A DNA stretch of 43,975 nt, from NCBI RefSeq assembly GCF_000214135.1, contig NZ_AFIE01000030.1, positions 1 to 43,975 of the forward strand. Reading direction: 5' to 3'. The stretch comes from Acinetobacter sp. P8-3-8. GTDB taxonomy: Bacteria; Pseudomonadota; Gammaproteobacteria; Pseudomonadales; Moraxellaceae. Each line of letters starts with the position of its first letter. Positions within the stretch are counted from its first letter, which is position 1. Position numbers and translations under genes: made by a program. The notes below the pieces were generated by a model. The model made no database searches. It was not told the origin of the DNA and was given only the letters and a program-made list of their open reading frames with translations. Below are positions 1 to 8,630 of this stretch, in pieces.

Positions 1-1
1 C

Positions 2-139
2 AGTGATTCAATTAAGGCTGCGATCAAGAAAGATCAGCAACGAGGCGGATTGCTTGCTGGCAACAAGTTTTCAGAAGGTGGCTTCACAAAAGATACGCGA
101 CCAATTATTTCAATAAATATTGAATGGCCGAAGTTATGA
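2..139 (+). CDS. Phage tail tape-measure protein, C-terminal end (partial)
   Basis: An open frame enters from the left edge and stops at 137-139. It encodes 45 residues, including a Gly-rich stretch 'GGLLAGNKFSEGGFT' and a final 'NIEWPKL'. Only the tail end of the protein is visible, so the call rests mainly on position: in lambda-like tail operons the gene directly before minor tail protein M is the tape-measure protein (lambda H). Gly-rich C-termini are common in that family. The stop overlaps the next start in an ATGA arrangement, as expected for translational coupling within a tail operon. Confidence 0.6.
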   Translation, partial: SDSIKAAIKKDQQRGGLLAGNKFSEGGFTKDTRPIISINIEWPKL

Positions 140-477
140 GCAATCAAAAATTCACATGGTGCAACGACCTAGATGGCAACTCCCAAACCTCAAGCTTTAA
201 AGTCCTTCAATCCAGTTTTGGTGATGGATATACACAGCGAACGAGTGTAGGGATTAACAATCGGTCATCCACATGGGCATTCAAAAAAACTGGCAAGAAG
301 GCTTTGATACAAGAGATCAAAGCCTTTTTTGATGCACATAAGGGTGCTGATTCATTTTTATGGGATTCGCCGCTAGATGGTGAAGTTCGAGTGGTGGCAG
401 GGGATTACACCCCAGTCAGTTTAGGCGGGGGTGTCTGGTCCATCTCCACTACATTCACCCAAGACTTTAAACCTTGA
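136..477 (+). CDS. Phage minor tail protein, lambda gpM family
   Basis: A 113-residue protein of the phage minor tail family (lambda gpM type), a component of the tail tip put together with L, K, I and J. Visible family features are the aromatic N-terminal strand 'FTWCNDLDGN', a central 'SSFGDGYTQR', and 'FFDAHKGADSFLWDSP' before a C-terminal beta stretch. An upstream ATG at 124 would add four residues. The ATG at 136 is preferred because it overlaps the previous stop (ATGA) and gives the usual family N-terminus. The order tape measure, M, (extra gene), L, K, I, J supports the assignment. Confidence 0.85.
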   Translation: MSNQKFTWCNDLDGNSQTSSFKVLQSSFGDGYTQRTSVGINNRSSTWAFKKTGKKALIQEIKAFFDAHKGADSFLWDSPLDGEVRVVAGDYTPVSLGGGVWSISTTFTQDFKP

Positions 478-493
478 TTTAAATCAAATTCAC

Positions 494-516
494 GCCCCAC
501 ATGCTGGGGCTTTTTT
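494..516 (+). terminator. Hairpin with T-tract between phage tail genes
   Basis: Six-base arms GCCCCA (494-499) and TGGGGC (505-510) flank a five-base loop and are followed by six T (511-516). This has the form of an intrinsic terminator, but it lies inside the tail operon, 11 bp before the next start codon. It may be read through under phage antitermination, or it may attenuate expression or mark the edge of an inserted gene. Confidence 0.7.
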
Positions 517-527
517 GTGAGAAAAAT

Positions 528-1427
528 ATGACAATTCAAACAGTAAATTTAGGTACTGCGCCGAGTGGTGCTGGTGGTGATACGTTTCGTTCAACTGGCG
601 CAAAAATGAATGAAAACTTTACCAATAATAGTCATGCTGCGAGTCGATTGGTTGGTACAGCTACTGGAAATGTGATGGAGGTTGGGGCGTTTGGGTTAGG
701 GGGAGCGATGGTTTCAATGCTGATGCCAAATGATTCACAATATATGGGCTCTGGTAATTACTATTATGATGTCAACACTCAATCTGACTCGACTTGGAGA
801 CAAGTAGAAACAAATGTATTTGTTATGCGAAATTCATTTGCTGGTGGGCGTTCAGGATTTGAAATTGGTTGTCTGCCGTATTCTAATAAATTCTACTTGA
901 GAGGTTGTTTACTAAGCTTAGAATGGCGCACCCCTGTTCTGATTCGGCATTCAGGCAATACTTCAGTTGATTCAAACGGTTTTATCAAAGCCGCTTCACC
1001 TATTATTAAACTCCTTGCTAACAAAATAGAGTCCAATGAGGAAGCATTAGAACAAGAACCAATTTTTGAAAAAGTGGATGTTGGTCACTACCTGTTAAAA
1101 AATACAGAAGGTTTTTCAGATGATGGCTGGTATATCGAGATGCCCAAGGATGCCAATGGTAATGTGCTTGTTGCGGTGCAGTATCAACAAATTGAAGACA
1201 ATACGATTGAAGTTAAAACCTTTGTTAAAAAGTTTGATGAAGAAACAGGTGATATTGTTCCAAACCTTGAAAAACCTCGTGATATTCCTGCTGGGCGTTG
1301 GATCGACATTCGATTAAAAGCATTACCGCAACCTGAGATTGAAATCACAAATACACCTGCTGATTTTCAACCAACAAACTTGGCTCAAGCTGTAGCGGAG
1401 GCATTGAAAAATGACGCTGAACAGTGA
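528..1427 (+). CDS. Phage tail fibre-like protein inserted between M and L
   Basis: A 299-residue phage structural protein of unknown exact role. The N-terminus ('TIQTVNLGTAPSGAGGDTF...') has the look of the virion-attachment segment of Acinetobacter phage tail fibres, including 'RSTGAKMNENF'. The C-terminal part, from about residue 190, is an acidic domain with 'DDGWYIEMPKD' and 'GRWIDIRLK'. The ATG at 528 is chosen over one at 501 because 501 lies inside the terminator-like hairpin. The 3' end overlaps the L gene by 17 bp. In lambda M is followed directly by L, so this gene is an extra between them. It could be a side fibre or receptor-binding decoration; that role is inferred from the N-terminus and position only. 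Confidence 0.6.
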   Translation: MTIQTVNLGTAPSGAGGDTFRSTGAKMNENFTNNSHAASRLVGTATGNVMEVGAFGLGGAMVSMLMPNDSQYMGSGNYYYDVNTQSDSTWRQVETNVFVMRNSFAGGRSGFEIGCLPYSNKFYLRGCLLSLEWRTPVLIRHSGNTSVDSNGFIKAASPIIKLLANKIESNEEALEQEPIFEKVDVGHYLLKNTEGFSDDGWYIEMPKDANGNVLVAVQYQQIEDNTIEVKTFVKKFDEETGDIVPNLEKPRDIPAGRWIDIRLKALPQPEIEITNTPADFQPTNLAQAVAEALKNDAEQ

Positions 1428-2214
1428 TTATCAAAAACTCTATGTTGATGGGTTAATCACATTATTTGAATTAGATGCCAGCGCTTTAGGTGCTGGCGTT
1501 TTGCGTTTCCATGGACATATTTCATATGAAGACTGGGAAAAGATTTATAGCTCAATCGGTTCAAATGGCTTGATTGGTTCAGATACTGGCTCAATTGGTA
1601 AACTATATGATGTTGGTGATGAAAAGGTTTGGCACCGCAACATTATATTTAATGGTCAGACTTTTGAACCTATGGCATTACAAGTTGATGGTTTGGAAAT
1701 GCGTAGTGATGGTAAGGCGTCATCTCCAACTTTAAGCATGGCCAATTACATTAATGGTATCCAAGGTGCTGTATCTGCATATTGTTATCGCTTTAAAGAT
1801 TTTGCAGGTGCCAAACTTAAAGTGATTCGCACTTTAGCCAAGTATATTGATGCTGAAAACTTTACTGAAGGCAATCCATCTGCCAATCCAAATGAATCAA
1901 AAATACAGCATTGGTTCATTGAACAAAAAACTTCTGAAAATTCCACTCAAGTGACATTTGAACTTTCAAATCCTATTGATTTTGAGGGTTTAAAAATTCC
2001 TGTTCGAAACATCACTGGATATTGTGATTGGGCTATGCGTGGCAATTATCGTGGAGAATCTTGTAAATATACTGGAATGAAATACTTCACTGACAAGGAT
2101 GAGCCTACAGATGATCCAAGTCAGGACAGATGTGTTGGTCGATTTGGTTCATGCCGATTACGAGATAATGAAGCAAATTTTGGTGGGTTTCCATCCTCAA
2201 ATATGTTTGGGTGA
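1411..2214 (+). CDS. Phage minor tail protein, lambda gpL family
   Basis: A 267-residue tail-tip protein of the lambda L family. The first two thirds are beta-rich ('LFELDASALGAGVLRFHGH', 'WHRNIIFNGQTFEPMALQ'). The C-terminal region holds four spaced cysteines: 'GYCDWAMRGNYRGESCKYTG', then 'DRCVGRFGSCRLRD'. In lambda L, C-terminal cysteines bind an iron-sulfur cluster, and the conserved spacing here fits the same role. The gene starts inside the end of the fibre-like gene (ATG at 1411, after GGAGG at 1398-1402) and lies 3 bp before the K gene. Length and neighbours are normal for the family. Confidence 0.9.
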   Translation: MTLNSDYQKLYVDGLITLFELDASALGAGVLRFHGHISYEDWEKIYSSIGSNGLIGSDTGSIGKLYDVGDEKVWHRNIIFNGQTFEPMALQVDGLEMRSDGKASSPTLSMANYINGIQGAVSAYCYRFKDFAGAKLKVIRTLAKYIDAENFTEGNPSANPNESKIQHWFIEQKTSENSTQVTFELSNPIDFEGLKIPVRNITGYCDWAMRGNYRGESCKYTGMKYFTDKDEPTDDPSQDRCVGRFGSCRLRDNEANFGGFPSSNMFG

Positions 2215-2217
2215 TCT

Positions 2218-2994
2218 ATGAAAATCAAAGCAAAGCTAAAAAAACAAATTGTCACTGCTGCTATGGAAGCCTATCCACATGAAATGTGTGGAGTTGTTCA
2301 GAATGGAGAATTTATTCGGCTTCCTAATATTTCAAAAGATGCAAAAAATCATTTTGAGATTGATCATCAAGCCCTGGTTGAAATTGAAGATCATGGTGAA
2401 ATTGAGGCCTATGTGCATAGCCATCCTGATGGTACAGCAGTTGCTTCACCATTAGATAAGCATCAAATAGAACTTCACGGAAAACCTTGGATTATCTGTG
2501 CTTATCCTGATACGGATATCCAGATGTTTCGCCCAACTGGCTATAAGGCCCCTTTGATTGGTCGTCATTATTTCCATGGTTGGCAAGATTGTTATGCTTT
2601 AGTCCGTGATTTTTATTTACGTGAACTTGACATAAAGCTTGATGATTTTGAGCGTGATGATGAGTGGTGGGAATCAAAAGAACATGCTTCTTTGTATGTA
2701 GATAATTATGAAAAAGCAGGCTTTTATGAAGTTTACGAACCCCAGTATGGTGACATGATCATTTGTAAGGTTGGACGCACTGAGCATCCTAATCATGCTG
2801 TTTTATGGCTTGGTGATCAAGCGATATTGAAATCTGAAAATGCTCAACCATGTACAGGTTCCACTTTGATTCTACATCATCCGTATAACCGGGAATCAGA
2901 GCGCACTGTATATGGACCAAATTGGGTAGAACGCACAGTTAAAATATTGAGGCATAAAGATGTACAAAACAATTCGATTTCACGGAGTGCTTAG
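2218..2994 (+). CDS. Phage tail assembly protein K: JAMM + NlpC/P60 peptidase
   Basis: A 258-residue two-domain protein of the lambda K type. Residues 1-110 form a JAB/MPN (JAMM) metalloprotease domain with a complete metal site: E22, then H67-S-H69, seven residues, S77, two residues, D80. Residues 115-250 form an NlpC/P60 cysteine peptidase domain with C125 in 'GWQDCYALVRDFY' and H193 in 'NHAVLWLG'. The family acts in tail-tip maturation and probably in local peptidoglycan cleavage during DNA entry. Both active sites look intact. The 3' end overlaps the next gene by 35 bp. Confidence 0.92.
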   Translation: MKIKAKLKKQIVTAAMEAYPHEMCGVVQNGEFIRLPNISKDAKNHFEIDHQALVEIEDHGEIEAYVHSHPDGTAVASPLDKHQIELHGKPWIICAYPDTDIQMFRPTGYKAPLIGRHYFHGWQDCYALVRDFYLRELDIKLDDFERDDEWWESKEHASLYVDNYEKAGFYEVYEPQYGDMIICKVGRTEHPNHAVLWLGDQAILKSENAQPCTGSTLILHHPYNRESERTVYGPNWVERTVKILRHKDVQNNSISRSA

Positions 2995-3553
2995 AGAACG
3001 GTTTGGCAAAGAATGGTGCTTAGAAGTTAATTCAGTAAAAGAAGCAATGCGATTACTTTCAGCTCAAATACAAGGTCTAGAACATTTCATGCTGAATGCA
3101 CATAAGCAAGGGTTACGTTTTGCTGTATTCACAGACAAGCGTAAAACTATTTCTGAAAAAGAAGTGGATATGCAGACTGGATCTGAATTAATTAGAATTA
3201 TGCCGATTGTTGAGGGTGCAGGCGGTGATGGTGGATTGCTTCAGACTGTTTTAGGCGCTGTTATGATTGTTGTAGGTGTTGTTGTCACAGGTATGTCTTT
3301 TGGTGCTGCTTCTCCAATTGGTGCAGGTTTAATTGGTGCTGGTGTGGGCATGATGATTGGTGGTATTGCCTCAATGCTAATGCCAAAAGCCCAAACCGAT
3401 GAAGCCAATAGTGATGGAAATAAAGCCAATAAAGGTTTTGGTGGTGCAGTCACCACTGTTGGTCAAGGCAATCCAGTCTCCATTTTATACGGCCAAAGAG
3501 AGATTGGCGGTTTTATTATTTCCGCTGGCCAGTACCCCGAAGATCAACTGTAA
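2960..3553 (+). CDS. Phage tail assembly protein I
   Basis: A 197-residue protein of the lambda I family, needed for tail-tip assembly but usually absent from the virion. The N-terminal 90 residues read as a ubiquitin-like beta-grasp domain ('IRFHGVLRERFG', 'IRIMPIVEGAGG'). A Gly/Ala/Val-rich hydrophobic segment follows (about residues 94-142), typical of the family. The C-terminus has 'NPVSILYGQREIGG', a motif shared with neighbouring tail-tip proteins. Translation starts at an ATG inside the K gene, with TGAGG upstream. Confidence 0.88.
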   Translation: MYKTIRFHGVLRERFGKEWCLEVNSVKEAMRLLSAQIQGLEHFMLNAHKQGLRFAVFTDKRKTISEKEVDMQTGSELIRIMPIVEGAGGDGGLLQTVLGAVMIVVGVVVTGMSFGAASPIGAGLIGAGVGMMIGGIASMLMPKAQTDEANSDGNKANKGFGGAVTTVGQGNPVSILYGQREIGGFIISAGQYPEDQL

Positions 3554-3568
3554 TTATGTTTATTTCCT

Positions 3569-3589
3569 GGCGCATTATGCGCCTTTTTT
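3569..3589 (+). terminator. Hairpin with T-tract before the J gene
   Basis: Arms GGCGCA (3569-3574) and TGCGCC (3578-3583) with a three-base loop, followed by TTTTTT (3584-3589). It lies between I and J, 18 bp before the J start, so it would weaken transcription of J unless it is read through. Confidence 0.7.
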
Positions 3590-3606
3590 ATTGCCTGAGA
3601 TAAAGT

Positions 3607-6600
3607 ATGAATGCAAATATTAAAGGAGCTAAGGCAGGCTCAAGCAAATCTAGAACGCCTGTTGTAGCCTCTGATTCAGCTCAAAGTATTGTTTATTACA
3701 AAATCTTAATGGGTATGACTGAAGGAGAAATTGAAGGCTTGGCCAATGGCTGGAAATCAGTTTATCTTGATGACACACCCATTTTAGATGCTTCAGGCAA
3801 TAGTAACTTTGAATCTGTTACTCGTGATTTTCGCACAGGGACCAATGACCAAGATTACATAGAAGGCTTTGTTGAAACATCAAATATTAATGATGTTAAT
3901 GTAGAACTTACCACTCAATGGGTGAGATCCATTTCAAATACCAGTATTGATGCTATTCGTGTGCTTTTACGTTTTGGTGCATTAAGAACCACTAATCCAA
4001 AAAATGGTGATGTGACTGGTGTATTGATTAAATATGCGATTGATATCAGTACAGATGGTGCAGCTTATGTTGAAATGATCAATACAGCAATCGATGACAA
4101 GACTTCTGATGCCTATGTACGACCACACCGTATTGATCTGCCAAAAGCCCAAACAGGTTGGAATATTCGTGTTCGACGTTTAACGCCACCAGCGAATAGT
4201 GACTACATTACCGACAAGATGTATATCGACTCATACTCTGAAGTTATTGATGCAAAATTAAGCTATCCAAATACAGCACTGCTATCTTTACAGTATGATG
4301 CTCAAACTTTTTCTAATGCTGCAAAGGTAGCAGTTGAAGCAAAGGGGATTAAGGTACGTGTACCAACAAATTACAATCCTGAAACGAGGCAATATACAGG
4401 TATTTGGAATGGTTCATTTAAACGTGCTTATTCTAATAATCCGGCATGGATTTACTATGATCTTTGTACCGCCAAAAGATATGGCTTAGGTGAAAGAATC
4501 ACTGATGCAATGTTGGATAAAGCCAGCCTGTATCGTTTAGCACAGTATTGTGATGGCATGGTTTCAGATGGTGAAGGGGGATTAGAGCCACGTTTCACCT
4601 GCAATATTTATATTCAATCTGCTGAAGATGCTTATTCAATTCTTACAAAATTATCAGGCTTATTTCGAGCTATTTCATATTGGGATGGTGATTCAATTAT
4701 TTGTGAGGCTGATGCCCCAGATGATGTTTATTATGCTTATACCAATGCCAATGTAATTGATGGGCGTTTTGAATATTCAGGCACACGTAATCGAGATCGC
4801 CATAATGTTGCGAAAGTTGCATGGGATGATCCTAAGAACCGCTACAAAACTGATTATGAGATAGTGCGAGATGAACGTGCGATTGCTGAAGCGAAAGCCG
4901 TTCGAATTGTAGATGTTGATGCATGGGGCTGTACGAGTCGTGGTCAGGCGCAACGTGCTGGATTGTGGGCTTTACGTTCAGAGCAAAATGAAACCCAAAC
5001 AGTCACGTTTAAGCCAGGTCTAGAAGGTCAAATCTCGCCACCAGGTAAAATTATTTCTGTGGCTGATAATGATTTTGCTGGTCGTTTTGTTGGTGGTCGT
5101 ATCAAAGCTATTTCAGCAGATCGCAAAACCATCACTCTGGATCGTGATGTTTTGGCTCAACCAAATGACACTATTTATATTAATAGTGAATCTGGTCAGT
5201 CAGTTCAACGTCAATTGGCTTCAATTAATGGTCAAGTTGTTACAGTTACACAAGCTTTTAATGTAGGGGAGATCGCTGCACAAAATGCATGGAATATTGA
5301 TTCAACGGATTTAAAAACACGTAAATTTAGAGTTGTTTCACTGACTCAAGATGATGAACACCAATTTACCATTACTGCTGTTGAATACAATGCTGCTAAA
5401 TATGATGCCATTGATAATGGTGCATTTATTGATGATGTGCCAACAACAATCATTAATCCTGTTGTACAAGCGCCAGCAACGAATGTGCAAATTGAATCCT
5501 ATGATTCAGTACAACAAGGTATCAATGTTGCGACCATGATCATTAAATGGGTCAAGGCAGAGTATGCAGTTAAATACTTAGTTGAATGGCGCAAAGATAA
5601 TAATTCTTGGATCAAGATGCCGACCACTGGTGCAACCTCCGTTGAAATACCTGGCATTTATGCAGGTAATTATCAGGCGCGTGTAACGGCTATTTCTGCT
5701 TTCGATATTACCTCTTTACCAGCAAGTTCCGTTCTTACTGCACTTCAAGGCAAGCAAGGAAAACCGCCAAAACTCGCCAATATACATGCTGAAGGTATTT
5801 TATTTGGGATGAAATTAACCTGGTTATTTCCTGCAGTAGGCGCTTTAGATACGGCTTATACTGAAATTGAAGTCAGTCCAGATGGCGTATCTAACATAGG
5901 TCAGTTGGGTTTATTTGCTTATCCAACAACAGTACATACCATCCAAGGCATGCAACCGAATCTGACACAGTTTTACCGTGGACGATTGATTGATCGCATT
6001 GGCAACGTTGGAGATTGGTCAAATTGGGTTAGTGGTACAACATCTGCAGATGCGTCTGCAGTACTTGATATTTTAAATGGCAAAATTACTGAAAGTCAGT
6101 TACATCAAGACTTACAGACCAAGATTGACCATATTGAAACCATTGATGCTGAAATAGGGCCGATCAAACAGGATATTCAGAATACCAAGGCACAGATTGC
6201 ACAAGAAATTGTTGATCGTCAGTATGCGATTCAGCAGGCAGAAGATGGACTATCACAGCAAATTATTGAAGGTGATAATGATGTGCTTACTGTTGTTGAG
6301 ACGGTTAAACAGTCGAGTGAACAAGGTATTGCAGCAGTTCAAACCAACATTGATGTGGTTGCAAATAATCTATCCACCACTGCAACAAAATTGGATGGCG
6401 TTTACGCCCAAGTCAATCCAAAGCTGATCGGCTCTACATCAGATTTAATCGGCTCAGAAGAAGGCTTTGCAGGTACTTGGTCACTACAATCAGCCATGAT
6501 TGAAGGTGATTTGGTATTAAGCAAACGTATTGATACTACTGTTGCACAAGTCAATGATGTACAGGCTTTTGCACAACAAGAAGTAACGGCTCGTATTGAA

Positions 6601-8049
6601 GGTGATAAAGCCACAGTCCAAAAGATTGACACTTATATCGCCCAAAATGATTCAGCATTAGCGACAGTACGCAATTCAGCACAAATTGCAGTTGAGAAAT
6701 CAAATGCAAATGCAGTGCTAATCGATGCTTTAGATTTAGAGCTTGATGGTAAAGCAAGTACTGGTGCTTTAAATCAGGTCAAGTCGGATTTAACGACAGC
6801 TGATAATAAGATCGCTGCACAAACAATCCGAGTTGATGGGATTTATGCGCAAGTCAATCCTAAGCTAATAGGCTCTGAATCTGATTTGATTGGTTCTGAA
6901 TCAGGTTATGCAGGTGTGTGGTCTGAACAGTCAGCGCGGATTGAGGGAGATTTATCACAAGCGATTCGTACTGATCAAGTCATTACTCAAATGAATCAGA
7001 ATGATGCTTTATATCAACAACAGATTAAAGCAAATGCCGATGCAGTTTCAGCCAACGTCACTGCTACGACAACTTTGCAAACCAAGGTTGGGCAAAATAC
7101 CGCAAGCATTCAAACGCAACAGCAATCGATTAACGGTATCAATCTTCAATATACGTTGAAGTTGCAATCAGGAAATTTGATCAGCGGTATTGGAATGATG
7201 AACGATGGTAAGACATCGGACATCATTTTTAATTCAAGTTCTGTGGCATTTGGTTCTGATAATTCAGGTGTTGTAACGTATCCGATTGTGTTTAGAAATG
7301 TCGATTATTATGACCCAGTGACAGGTGCAATCTTTCCTGCTGGTGCGTATATCAAGTCAGGTTTCTTTGATTATCAATCTGTCAAAACTTCGCATATTGA
7401 AGACCTGGCTGTTAAGACCGCCAAAATTGGCAACCTAGCTGTAACATCAGGAAAAATTGATAATTTAGCGGTGACGACGCTAAAAATTCAAGATGAAGCG
7501 GTGAGTGTGCCAGTTGGTGCAAAGTTTGCAGATTTGAGTATGAATACTGCAACGATTCGAACAAATATGACCACTCCACTTCCAACAGATTCGGAAGCAC
7601 AATTTCAAGCTTGGGAGAGTGCAATAGGCGAGTTAGGTTCAATCACAATGACGCGTAATGGGGGGAAAGCTTCAATTAGCGCAACACTTACGGTGATTAA
7701 TTTAACAACAACCAATATTGCTTTAGCGGTAACAAATAGCAGTGGGACTGTTTCAGAAGCTGAGCGACGTTATGTAAGGATGGCTTTAAGCGTTTATAGA
7801 AATGGTACCTTGGTTGGCCGTTCATACCTTGCACCGACATCAGTCCTAGGTAACTCAGGGGTGGATGTATCGGGAACATTGTCAGTTGTATCCTTAGTTG
7901 AAAATAGTTTTGTTGGTACAGCGGTATATACAATGAAGGTTGGTCTTGCATATATGGGAAGCTTAACAAATGTGCAGATCGGAGTTGGTGGTGATACACA
8001 AATTAAATTTGTAGGTCGATGTATTTCAGTAATTGAGTTGAAAAAATGA
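3607..8049 (+). CDS. Phage host-specificity protein J (central tail fibre)
   Basis: A 1480-residue tail-tip fibre, the receptor-recognition and membrane-contact protein of lambda-like phages. Residues 1-600 are the conserved J core ('ALLSLQYDAQTF', 'ICEADAPDD', 'FEYSGTRNRDRHNV'). About residues 615-715 look like a fibronectin type III domain ('VQIESYDSV...', 'YAGNYQARVTAISAFD'). Then follow long, probably coiled helices (about 800-1180) that include a duplicated 40-residue block, and a beta-rich C-terminal tip (1290-1480) that should be the receptor-binding, fast-evolving part. The length is somewhat above lambda J. The next gene starts within the last codons (4-bp overlap). Confidence 0.93.
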   Translation: MNANIKGAKAGSSKSRTPVVASDSAQSIVYYKILMGMTEGEIEGLANGWKSVYLDDTPILDASGNSNFESVTRDFRTGTNDQDYIEGFVETSNINDVNVELTTQWVRSISNTSIDAIRVLLRFGALRTTNPKNGDVTGVLIKYAIDISTDGAAYVEMINTAIDDKTSDAYVRPHRIDLPKAQTGWNIRVRRLTPPANSDYITDKMYIDSYSEVIDAKLSYPNTALLSLQYDAQTFSNAAKVAVEAKGIKVRVPTNYNPETRQYTGIWNGSFKRAYSNNPAWIYYDLCTAKRYGLGERITDAMLDKASLYRLAQYCDGMVSDGEGGLEPRFTCNIYIQSAEDAYSILTKLSGLFRAISYWDGDSIICEADAPDDVYYAYTNANVIDGRFEYSGTRNRDRHNVAKVAWDDPKNRYKTDYEIVRDERAIAEAKAVRIVDVDAWGCTSRGQAQRAGLWALRSEQNETQTVTFKPGLEGQISPPGKIISVADNDFAGRFVGGRIKAISADRKTITLDRDVLAQPNDTIYINSESGQSVQRQLASINGQVVTVTQAFNVGEIAAQNAWNIDSTDLKTRKFRVVSLTQDDEHQFTITAVEYNAAKYDAIDNGAFIDDVPTTIINPVVQAPATNVQIESYDSVQQGINVATMIIKWVKAEYAVKYLVEWRKDNNSWIKMPTTGATSVEIPGIYAGNYQARVTAISAFDITSLPASSVLTALQGKQGKPPKLANIHAEGILFGMKLTWLFPAVGALDTAYTEIEVSPDGVSNIGQLGLFAYPTTVHTIQGMQPNLTQFYRGRLIDRIGNVGDWSNWVSGTTSADASAVLDILNGKITESQLHQDLQTKIDHIETIDAEIGPIKQDIQNTKAQIAQEIVDRQYAIQQAEDGLSQQIIEGDNDVLTVVETVKQSSEQGIAAVQTNIDVVANNLSTTATKLDGVYAQVNPKLIGSTSDLIGSEEGFAGTWSLQSAMIEGDLVLSKRIDTTVAQVNDVQAFAQQEVTARIEGDKATVQKIDTYIAQNDSALATVRNSAQIAVEKSNANAVLIDALDLELDGKASTGALNQVKSDLTTADNKIAAQTIRVDGIYAQVNPKLIGSESDLIGSESGYAGVWSEQSARIEGDLSQAIRTDQVITQMNQNDALYQQQIKANADAVSANVTATTTLQTKVGQNTASIQTQQQSINGINLQYTLKLQSGNLISGIGMMNDGKTSDIIFNSSSVAFGSDNSGVVTYPIVFRNVDYYDPVTGAIFPAGAYIKSGFFDYQSVKTSHIEDLAVKTAKIGNLAVTSGKIDNLAVTTLKIQDEAVSVPVGAKFADLSMNTATIRTNMTTPLPTDSEAQFQAWESAIGELGSITMTRNGGKASISATLTVINLTTTNIALAVTNSSGTVSEAERRYVRMALSVYRNGTLVGRSYLAPTSVLGNSGVDVSGTLSVVSLVENSFVGTAVYTMKVGLAYMGSLTNVQIGVGGDTQIKFVGRCISVIELKK
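6391..6510 (+). repeat. Internal repeat of J, copy 1
   Basis: J residues 929-968, containing 'YAQVNPKLIGSTSDLIGSEE'. The block closely matches residues 1076-1115 at 6832-6951, in the same frame. Within each block the shorter unit 'LIGS.SDLIGSE' is itself repetitive. Confidence 0.85.
6832..6951 (+). repeat. Internal repeat of J, copy 2
   Basis: J residues 1076-1115, containing 'YAQVNPKLIGSESDLIGSES'. It is the partner of 6391-6510; copy starts are 441 bp (147 codons) apart. Between copies the sequence is helical and Gln/Asn/Ala-rich, as in trimeric fibre shafts. The nucleotide sequences have diverged at many third positions, so the duplication is not recent. Confidence 0.85.
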
Positions 8050-8585
8050 CAGCAATTATTTCAAAACATGGTGAATTGCTGAAGATTATTTCAGCAAATG
8101 CAGAAACAGTTGTTTTAAACACCCCGAAAGATGGGTTTGCGGTTGATGACCCACCAAGCTCAAATATGTTTTATCAGGATGGGTGGGTAGAGATTCCTGC
8201 TCAGCCATCACCATTCCACACATTCGACTACAACACAAAACAATGGATTGACCCACGCTCACTCGATGAAACCAAAGCGCAGAAATGGGCTGAGATTAAA
8301 TCACAGCGCGATCAAATAGAGTTTGATGGCTTTGAGTTTGAGGGCAATATTTATGACTCAAACCAAGTGTCGCAAGGTCGAATCTTAGGAGCAGCGTCAA
8401 CAGGTGTAGATCAGACATGGACTCTAGCTGATAACACAACTGTTAATTTAACAGCATCACAGTTACAGCAACTCTATGTGGCATTGCAAGCACATATTGC
8501 AGGCGTTCACGAACGCGGGCGCATTGCAAGACAATTAATATTTGATGCGGAAACAAAAGAGCAGGTCGAATCAATCCAACTATAG
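8046..8585 (+). CDS. Phage DUF4376-type protein, tail fibre-associated
   Basis: A 179-residue protein following J with a 4-bp overlap. The C-terminal half has the DUF4376 pattern: 'WAEIKSQRDQIEFDGFEF', then 'IYDSNQVSQGRI' and 'VNLTASQLQQLYVALQAHI'. Such proteins are common just after the tail-fibre gene in tailed phages of gammaproteobacteria and are presumed fibre-tip or fibre-assembly accessories. The N-terminal half ('SSNMFYQDGWVEIPAQP') reads like the short tail-fibre assembly modules seen elsewhere. Biochemical function is unknown. Confidence 0.75.
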   Translation: MTAIISKHGELLKIISANAETVVLNTPKDGFAVDDPPSSNMFYQDGWVEIPAQPSPFHTFDYNTKQWIDPRSLDETKAQKWAEIKSQRDQIEFDGFEFEGNIYDSNQVSQGRILGAASTGVDQTWTLADNTTVNLTASQLQQLYVALQAHIAGVHERGRIARQLIFDAETKEQVESIQL

Positions 8586-8604
8586 CACCTTCGGGTGCTT
8601 TTTT
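8584..8604 (+). terminator. Terminator after the tail module
   Basis: Arms AGCACC (8584-8589) and GGTGCT (8594-8599) with a stable TTCG loop, followed by a T-run. It overlaps the stop codon of the DUF4376 gene and separates the tail module from the lysis genes. A GTG at 8595 inside it is not a credible start. Confidence 0.8.
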
Positions 8605-8630
8605 ATTACCAAAAATTAAGGGGAAATACC

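Noticed and set aside
8595-8630. GTG start for the holin gene at 8595
   Set aside because: It is inside the terminator hairpin; TTG at 8631 has AAGGGGA directly upstream.
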